Origin: Branchiostoma floridae
Lineage: Eukaryota > Chordata > Leptocardii > Amphioxiformes > Branchiostomatidae
Length of the DNA: 27,745 nucleotides
NCBI RefSeq assembly: GCF_000003815.2
Contig: NC_049995.1
Span: 182,624 to 210,368 of the forward strand
Reading direction: 5' to 3'
Part shown: one piece after another, positions 1-8,100 of the stretch
Layout of the letters: each line of letters opens with the position of its first letter
Position numbering within the stretch: position 1 is the first letter of the stretch
Notes under the pieces: model-generated
The model's input: only the letters and a program-made list of their open reading frames with translations
The model's database searches: none
What the model was told of the DNA's origin: nothing
Position numbers and translations under genes: made by a program

Positions 1-649
1 ATGCTTACACATACATACAAACATACACACACATACACACAAACACGTACACACACATATATACATACACACACACAAACACACACACACACACATGGAG
101 GTAACAAATGCAGCTAAACATGCTTACACATACATACAAACATACACACACATACACACACATACACACAAACACGTACACACACATATATACATACACA
201 CACACAAACACACACACACACACATGGAGGTAACAAATGCAGCTAAACATGCTTACACATACATACAAACATACACACACATACACACACACACAAACAC
301 GTACACACACATATATACATACACACACGCACACACACGCACGCAAATACACACACATACACTCTCACACACACAAACACACACACATGGAGGTAACAAA
401 TGCAGCTAAACATGCTTACACATACATACAAACATACACACACATACACACACACACACACGTACACACACATATATACATACACACACACAAACACACA
501 CACACACACATGGAGGTAACAAATGCAGCTAAACATGCTTACACATACATACAAACATACGCATACACATACACACACACAGACACGTACACACACACAT
601 ACATACATACATACACACACACAAACATGCGCACACACACACACGCACA

Positions 650-687
<38 letters not shown>

Positions 688-690
688 GAG
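1..690. repeat. CA-rich minisatellite, about 5 units
   Basis: Units share a non-CA core (ATGGAGGTAACAAATGCAG, then TAAACATGCTTACAC) followed by CA/CATA runs of variable length. ATGGAG occurs at 95, 224, 387, 510 and 685, giving spacings of 129, 163, 123 and 175. Length varies mainly in the dinucleotide parts. The last core is changed to GGTAAGAAATGC, and the array ends there, 64 bases before the first Death-domain exon. The Thr/His-rich and Cys/Val-rich frames across it are low-complexity translation and are not genes. Confidence 0.95.
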
Positions 691-754
691 GTAAGAAATG
701 CAAACATTTAGGACAATGGCTCGATTTCAGCATATCTTGTGCTCTTTTGTTCAG

Positions 755-1000
755 ATATAAAAGGCCTGTTCCGCATCGTTAAGAATCAGTGCGGTCTGAA
801 ATGGAAGGACCTGGGCCGCTCTCTCAGGTTTGATGAAACCATGCTGGAGGTTGTGGACGCCAAACACAGGGATGCTGGAGAAAGCTGCATGGAGATGCTA
901 TCCACCTGGTGGTATGGGGCTTGTCGGGACGCCACACCGCAGACTCTCATAGATGCTCTAACAGACTCTGGCCTGAAGGATGTTGCTGACCAAATCGAAG
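755..1000 (+). CDS. Death domain exon 1 (DD1)
   Basis: The exon follows a T-rich tract ending TTTTGTTCAG and encodes about 82 residues in phase 1-1. Death-family landmarks are visible: WKDLGRSLRF in helix 1/2, then ESCMEMLSTWW and RDATPQTLIDAL in helices 4/5, and GLKDVADQIEG in helix 6. The second conserved Trp is doubled (WW). The donor, GAAG|GTTTTTC, is weak. If it is not used, the frame ends in a TGA at 1018-1020, giving a possible terminal form. This is the first recognisable exon in the window, and the phase-1 entry means a coding exon must lie upstream. Confidence 0.87.
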
Positions 1001-4000
1001 GTTTTTCATTAATAAGCTGATTCAAGGATTGTAATGTGCATGCCCAATGTGATATATTGTCCAATGACAAACGAAGTTAAAATCCCTGAAATTTAGACAC
1101 AACACGTTTATGCATATATTAAGCATGATTTAGACAAACATGGACAAAACTATTTTTACGTTGGGAGATTTTACTTATGATGTACACAGTTTAAACGGTG
1201 AATCCGTTTAAGCTTAAGGGTGTTATCTTGTGACGTCATAACCGCCATCTGGTTGGTTATGTGGGTAACAGTCAAAAGCGTAAAAGTATTTCNNNNNNNN
1301 NNNNNNNNNNNNNNNNNNNNNNNNNNNNNNNNNNNNNNNNNNNNNNNNNNNNNNNNNNNNNNNNNNNNNNNNNNNNNNNNNNNNNNNNNNNNTGCACGAA
1401 TTCACTATAGACTACATATGTCTAGCTAATGTCTTCATTGTATTGTTTTAGAACATGTATGACAGAAAATGATCTTGACTCTCTGATTTGCAGATTACTT
1501 ATCAGGTCGTGGATCAAGCAACATCCACGACAAAGAGAGTTGCAGGACATACGAAAGACAATGTACGTATATCTAACGTTACGTCAATTGGATAGTTGCA
1601 TCTGATAATCTTTATAATATGACCATTCATATTAGTTATTAGTCGCTTAAAACAGTACGTACGATCAAAATGAAGGATGATTGAAATAAAGATGTCAAAC
1701 CGAACTTGAAGTTTTATGAAAATTGTGTATTGATTTTATTGCTTACAAAATGTATTGTTGACAAAATTAATAAAAAAAATGTTGCAAAGAGTTGATGTTT
1801 GTTTAAATGAAAGAATTGAAGTACTGAACCAAGGCGTTTTCATGTGTGTTGTTTTTGTTTAAAGGCAGCGGAGGAGTCTTCCAACAAGTCTCCAGGTCGA
1901 TCGGTGACAATTGGAAGGTCCTTGCGCGTCACGTAAATCCTGGTGTCACAGAAGCCGTGTTGAGGGGCATCGACAAACAATTTGACCAGAACGCCAAGGA
2001 GAGCTGTCTACATGTGCTGGAGAACTGGAGACAAAGGAACGGAAGAGACGCGACCTTAGAAACACTCATAACAGTCCTCAGAACCGCTGGACTTGCAGAA
2101 ATAGCAGACGATATAGATGGTAATACTTCTCAATTATTATTGAGCGTATTCTAGATACATGTGCCTGTACGTTTATGTAAACATACTCCGATGGTATGCC
2201 ACATTTCAAATAACTTAATGTCGCATCGGTTGTGTTGCCTCCTTGAAAATGGATGTATTGTTTTCAGTCTGTCTGTTTGTTTGTTTGTCTTGTTGTGTGT
2301 ACAACTTTGTTCCCGATGGCCCAAGTCTACGGTTCGCCAAGGTGGCAGGAAATGGTATAATTGCAGACTTGCAGGATAGGAAAACTACTTTGGCTCGGGT
2401 CCAAGGTTGTTGCTGTAGCTTGGCCAAGTTGAAAAGTTTCACATTGGAAGGCAACCAAATGCGTGGAAGGATTACCCGGGAATTGTAAATATTGATAAAC
2501 TGGCCAAGAAATCCGCGTAAACTTAGATCCCTGAAAGCATGTTGGTACGGGATCTTGGATGTCAGCGTTAATTTTGCGTTATTTATCTGCTGATTAAGGT
2601 ACTCACGAGTTGCAGAAAAAGATTATGTGATATATGTCTTACACAGATGGACTCAGATTTCATCTTGGGGACAACGGAAAGAAGATGAAGACCGAAGCTA
2701 GTTGCCATGACGGAAGTGCCTCAGCAGAGTTTAGTACTACAGGTACTCACAACAAACAGTTATTGAAATCATTTTAGAACTAGTGAAACTGCAATTTCCA
2801 ACGCAAAAATTGGACTCACCCAAAGTTTCGACTGCACAGCATCAGTCTTTGTCAAGGAATGAACAATCCTCTGCTGTCGTGACGTCACGTATTGCAGATA
2901 GAACACGTGACTCAGTAAGCAGCGGATCATACGTTGCAGGAAGTCTATTGCGCCCACCGTCTCTGTTCAGGGATGGTTGCAAAGCCCTGATGTAGATGAC
3001 TTCTACCAACACAGATGAACTTTCAAGTTAAGTCATATTGAAAATACTCGTATGCTGCGTCTTTTCTCCGACGAGAATTGCAATCCCATCTCTGGGTCGC
3101 ATCTCGTGTAACATTGATTATGACAGTTAAGGTTAGAGACATTTTCATAAAAAAAAAATTATATGAGTTGAAGAAACAGTAACAAACTGTAGAAAATGGT
3201 TGTTTCAAAATGTACAGGAATGAGAAAGAGGTTTCAAACAGTGGCGGATGTAATAGGCGATGGCTGGAAGGATCTTGCTACTTATCTCGGAAAGAATGAA
3301 CGACAAATCCGCGGAATAGAACACCAACATACCGGAAACACCAGGGAGTGCTGCCTTCATGTGCTGGACGATTGGAAGCTTCAGAGAGGAAATCAAGTCA
3401 CTGCCGAAACGCTCAACGCAACACTACGTTCCGCCGGGCTTGTGGACATCGTCAGTAGTATACAAGGTAAATTCTGTATGGTTTTCTTGATTTGTGGTAA
3501 TTTCTAGGTAGTTCTGTTGTAATGTAGTTAGTAGATGTGAGATTGTTAGTACTTGCTAGCAAAATACCTCAAAATACCTACAAAAGGCAAGCAAGGCAAT
3601 TAAAACGAGCATCAGTAGATATCTACTTAGCTTTCAATATCAATACGGTGACGAAACCAACCGCCGACGAGCACCCAACAATGCCTTTTTGATAACAAGT
3701 ACAGTTGAAGTACGCACGACAAAAGCACAACTATCCCAATACTGCTGACCGACAATTATACGACGGATGTGAACTTTCATGTCTTTCAGTCCCAGAAATC
3801 CATGTTGCAAATGTAAATGATTTTACACGTAGCAAATGATTTCTATATTGAAATATTCTAGGTGACGTAGAAACAGTGAGACACAAACGTCAGCACGCTC
3901 AGCTCCTTGAGAATGCGAAGATTGTTGACAAAGCCTTGCAAAGTAAGGGATGCCTTCACAACCGTGTTATGTACAATGTGTATTATGCATCAGTATGATA

Positions 4001-5055
4001 TATACAAACTATACATCTGTCGCTATCAAACTACGTGCAAAGATAAATAAAACAAAGATTTTCACCATTCAGTTTCAATTTTTCCGGTCGATTATTAAAC
4101 CTTTCTTTCTGGACGGTCAGAATGCTATTAATGTGTTCGGTGGTCAAAAAGGCTATCAAAAATCCTCACTCGCAAATCATGCATATGGATGAGGAAATCA
4201 ATGTCAATCATCCATTTCACTACTGGCAACAATAGCTGATTGGTTTACACCGTTATAGGCGGGGATTACGTTTGTTTTGGTCGCTCCAAGTGGAGCTATT
4301 TTTTGACGCGAACTTGCTCCTTTGATATGCGCGTCTTTTCTCCGCCCCCATTGTTCTCCGCTTACCAAGTTAACAATACCTGAGCTTTTCTGTCGGTCAT
4401 TCTCACGCTGGAGCTCGGCATTGAAACCACCGTTTTAATTCTTTCTGAACTATATATTTGTCTATATATCATATTCACCCAACATGCTAAAACTAAACCT
4501 TAGGTGAGCAAAGATCGAAGGAGTTACCGTCACTCCCGGGTCACGCTTGGGACGGAGCAGTGGCCATCGTTTACAGACACAACCCGGACAATTATCCTTG
4601 CCTTTTTTTACACACACACACACGCAATTGCAACCTACGTGTTTTGATAAACGTGTTCTCTCAAATAACAAACTCCTTATATTCTCGTCATTCTGTAAAT
4701 GAACTAGGTCCATACCAGCGCTTGACGTGGCGAATGTATCGATATCGGTAGTACGCTGGGCATTACATGGTAAACTTTAAACTGGCGTCCTTTGCCCCGC
4801 AATTTTCTTTGTTTAGATTACACCTTATACTATAGAATGTATTTGAAGTAGTAATAAAACGCATGGTAACACGGACGAAAGCATAGCAACCGCAATACCA
4901 TGAAAATTCACCCAACTTACCGTGACCGCCATTGCCGGGCGCAGCTGCAAGATTCAGCGGGGGCGGCGTAGAGCCCGCCCGCCCGCCCGTAATATAAACA
5001 CAACCCGGCCTTTCCTACGGAAGTCTAATATTCTCTCTCTCTCTCTCACTCCACA

Positions 5056-5101
<46 letters not shown>

Positions 5102-8100
5102 TGAACGACAGAACACCAGTTTAGTTTCTTGGTGAAGTGAAATCTATATTTTGAACATTTGCACGGAAGCTTACCGCACACGGGAGAACGTAATGCACAC
5201 TGACCTCTCGACAAAGTGCGTCTTCAAATAAAGATTCACGAACCGGCTTGTCTAGTCCTGTCCTACAAAATAACTAAAAAAATGAAGAAAAAAACTTCGT
5301 TCTCCGCTATTTGTAGAAACAATTTCATATTGCCGTGAATTTTGTAACAGAATCTGCAGTTCGCAATTCAGTAGGCTTCGTAACATTACACACCCAAGCG
5401 TTTGATGTGCTATCGGCGTGCATACGCTAGACGAAAAAACTCAACTTTTGACGCCCTTGGTAGAAAAATGAAAACGGTTCAATACTACAAAGAAACTATC
5501 AAAGAAGCACAGTAGTAGATCAAACTTTTATGAAGTAGGAGGTCAGATCAAGTCCTTGGTCAGATATGTAGTGTTGTTACCTGACAGCGGAACCGGATGA
5601 AACCGGTTTTCTCTTTTGTTTACAAAAGACGCCATTTTACTATTTGGGACCTCGTTCAAAATTTCTAAAATAATCTTAACTAAGGGAGAAAGTGCAGCTG
5701 CGAAAGTGCACTGAAGATCTTGTAGAATTATTGGTAGCTTAAATCTTGCAGACACAACAAACTGTACAAATAATTTGCTACAGCCGATTCTCTCTCAAAT
5801 TTCGCGCCCGGGACGACAACAATGGGGCCACGCCAGCTCATTTCCATATCACTGCCTTCCCAGGTAAGTTGTTGTTGTAAGAACGTACGGAGGCGAGAAA
5901 AAACCGCTCTGATGTTCGCCGACAACCTAATTATAAGTCTAGAGCTTAGACATTCTTCCACGTGAAAATCTGAACAAAACGTACAATTCGTATTTTGAGC
6001 CATATCTACCGATAGTTTACACTTAAGCTGACCAAAAAAACTTCATCGTGAAGAAAAAACTATCGCCGCCATCTTGAAGAAAAATCAATCGATTCTCTTC
6101 CATCGCTGTGGAACTATGGGACAAAACGTAGTGAAAATGTCACAAAATTAGCTAAAATGTCGTAGACACTTAAAACTGCATAAGGTGGAATATTCTTAGA
6201 GGTCCTAAAGTCTAAAGCATAGGTCAAAGCTTTGCTTGGTGCGTAAAATAGAGCATTAAATTCAAAGTTCAAAGTTCAGTGACCTAAAACGACCTCCAAT
6301 ACGCACATGGAACAGCGGGCGATTTGAAGCGTTTTGCACATGGTCATCCCAAATAATTGAGATATTTTTAAGGCGAACTAATGTAATTTTCGTGAGCATA
6401 TATTTTTTTCCTGATGTGATAATCATATCATGCGTTATGTTGGATGAAATTTGTGTTGTTTTTTTCACACCGCCACGGCTCGCGCGGGCCGGCATGTGGG
6501 CGGAGCACTCTGGCCTGGCAACGCGGATAATACCCTAGCAACGTGACCACCGTGGATATTAAACCTTTCTTTCTGGACGGTCAGAATGCTATTAATGTGT
6601 TGATGACACCTTTGATCTAATATTGCCATCATTACTGTCATAATCAGTTAGACAGTGATACCATTTGCCGATACCATGATGACGAATGGCTCACTTTGTG
6701 AAATCGTCAATGATAAATGAAATATCATAAATGATAAATTTTACTACTTTCTTTGCTTTAGAACCTTCACGTGATTATTCCGAACGAGACCACAGGAAAG
6801 TGACCATACTGTTCAAACGGATACCAAGACAGGGTACTTCTGGTAAGGACGTTTGGAAAACATTTTCCGTTTTTTCATCGCTTTTTCTATATCGCAATAT
6901 AAATCGTAACAATATGACACAACACATACTGATCCACGGTAGATTTGTTTTACGTATGTCTTAATCCAAATAATTCATGAATCGAGTAAGCACGGTAGGA
7001 TATGTAGGATATATTGATCACCTTCTGCGAAATTTCAGTTCTGATTCTTCAAGAGGTGAAAGTATGAAGCGATACTCCTTTATCAACACGTTGTTTTGAA
7101 CACATATTGATATTGTGACGTTTTTAATAATTTGCAGGCGATAAAAAGCTGGAAGCAGTTTGCAACAAGGTAGTCATCTACATGGACAACTTGAAGGAAC
7201 AAGGTATCTGCTCAAACTCCTTATTAGCAGAGCCATTTCATTCATCTAGTTACCGCCCGTCAATACGGAGCTATTGACTTTAGTGTGTTGTAAGTTTCTT
7301 TGCCTTGGTGCGTGTGCAAGTTTGTCTCCGCTGGCCAAGATCCAAGGTCACGTGATGTCCCCCGGGACACAGTGTAACTGGAGACTTGTAGGGTATACTA
7401 GGGCTAGTTTGGCCCGGGTCCATAGTTGGTACCACAGGCTCTCCTGAGTTCGAAGTTAAACATGAAGACATGAAATGCACAGGCGGAATAAGCATCAAAA
7501 ACGCAATGCTAAATCCATAAAATAGTTCACAGAGGTATGAAATGTTCGAATTTGTTGCAGTGTTGCAATTATTGTTTCTTGGGATTACATGCATTTCAAT
7601 AAGCTTGGCGTGTTTTAGAGAAGTTCAGATTTGCGCAAAAATGTTTTTGCAACAAAGTAGTAATTTACATGGCAATGCACATATTTTTACAACTTAGTTA
7701 TTGTGTATTTAGAGAGGTTCAGATATACCCCGAAAGTTGAAGTTAAAGTTGCCCTGTGCAGATACTTAGGGATGGCGCCCATCTCTATTTCGAGTAGCCC
7801 TTGGGCCACACATGTGCAAGCCACTACATCAGGGGGCTGGACCGCTGGTAGTGATGTATGTTTCACTTCTATACTCTTTCTCAGAAGTGCTGAGTGCTAA
7901 GCAAAGAAAGCAGCATGTACCATTTTTAAAGTCTGTGGTATGAGTCGGCCGGAGATCGAACTCACGACCTACTGAATGCAAGGCGAACACTCTACCCACT
8001 CGGCCATTTCACCGGTAGTCCATTACATCAATATTGCATTTACTAATTGTTACTAAATGTTACCAATGATTGATTTACTATAAGGAAACTGGAGCACCTA

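Larger units (their letters stand above)
3943..6761 (+). other. Large intron (2.8 kb) with direct-repeat-bracketed block and CpG-rich patches
   Basis: No exon of the Death/TPR gene was found here. The intron contains two perfect 44-bp direct repeats (4094-4137 and 6558-6601), CpG- and GC-box-rich patches near 4250-4360, 4920-5010 and 6470-6530, a TC/CA microsatellite (5031-5099), and several minus-strand ATGGCG motifs. A perfect plus-strand splice-donor sequence CCCAG|GTAAGT occurs at 5863. Short open frames on both strands (up to 91 residues, minus, 5728-6003) have no recognised family. Confidence 0.6.

Noticed and set aside
5-711. Several open frames of up to 181 codons rich in Thr-His or Cys-Val
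   Set aside because: They are translations of CA-dinucleotide repeats on both strands. They have no complexity and end where the repeat ends.
2243-2488. 81-codon plus-strand frame with a Cys-rich start
   Set aside because: It lies on a diverged dispersed repeat that recurs at 7300-7490 without a matching frame.
5840-5870. Minus-strand ACTTACCTGGGAAGG resembling the 5' end of U1 snRNA
   Set aside because: The match is about 10 bases and reflects a plus-strand splice donor. The rest of the U1 sequence, including the loops and Sm site, does not follow.
5728-6003. 91-codon minus-strand frame starting 70 bases after a YY1-like motif
   Set aside because: Not annotated as a gene: no family resemblance, and the only strong splice signal inside it is on the other strand. 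Kept only as part of the promoter finding.
7940-8015. tRNA gene on the minus strand
   Set aside because: A and B boxes are present, but the cloverleaf does not close properly and a SINE body and tail follow. It is tRNA-derived, not a tRNA gene.
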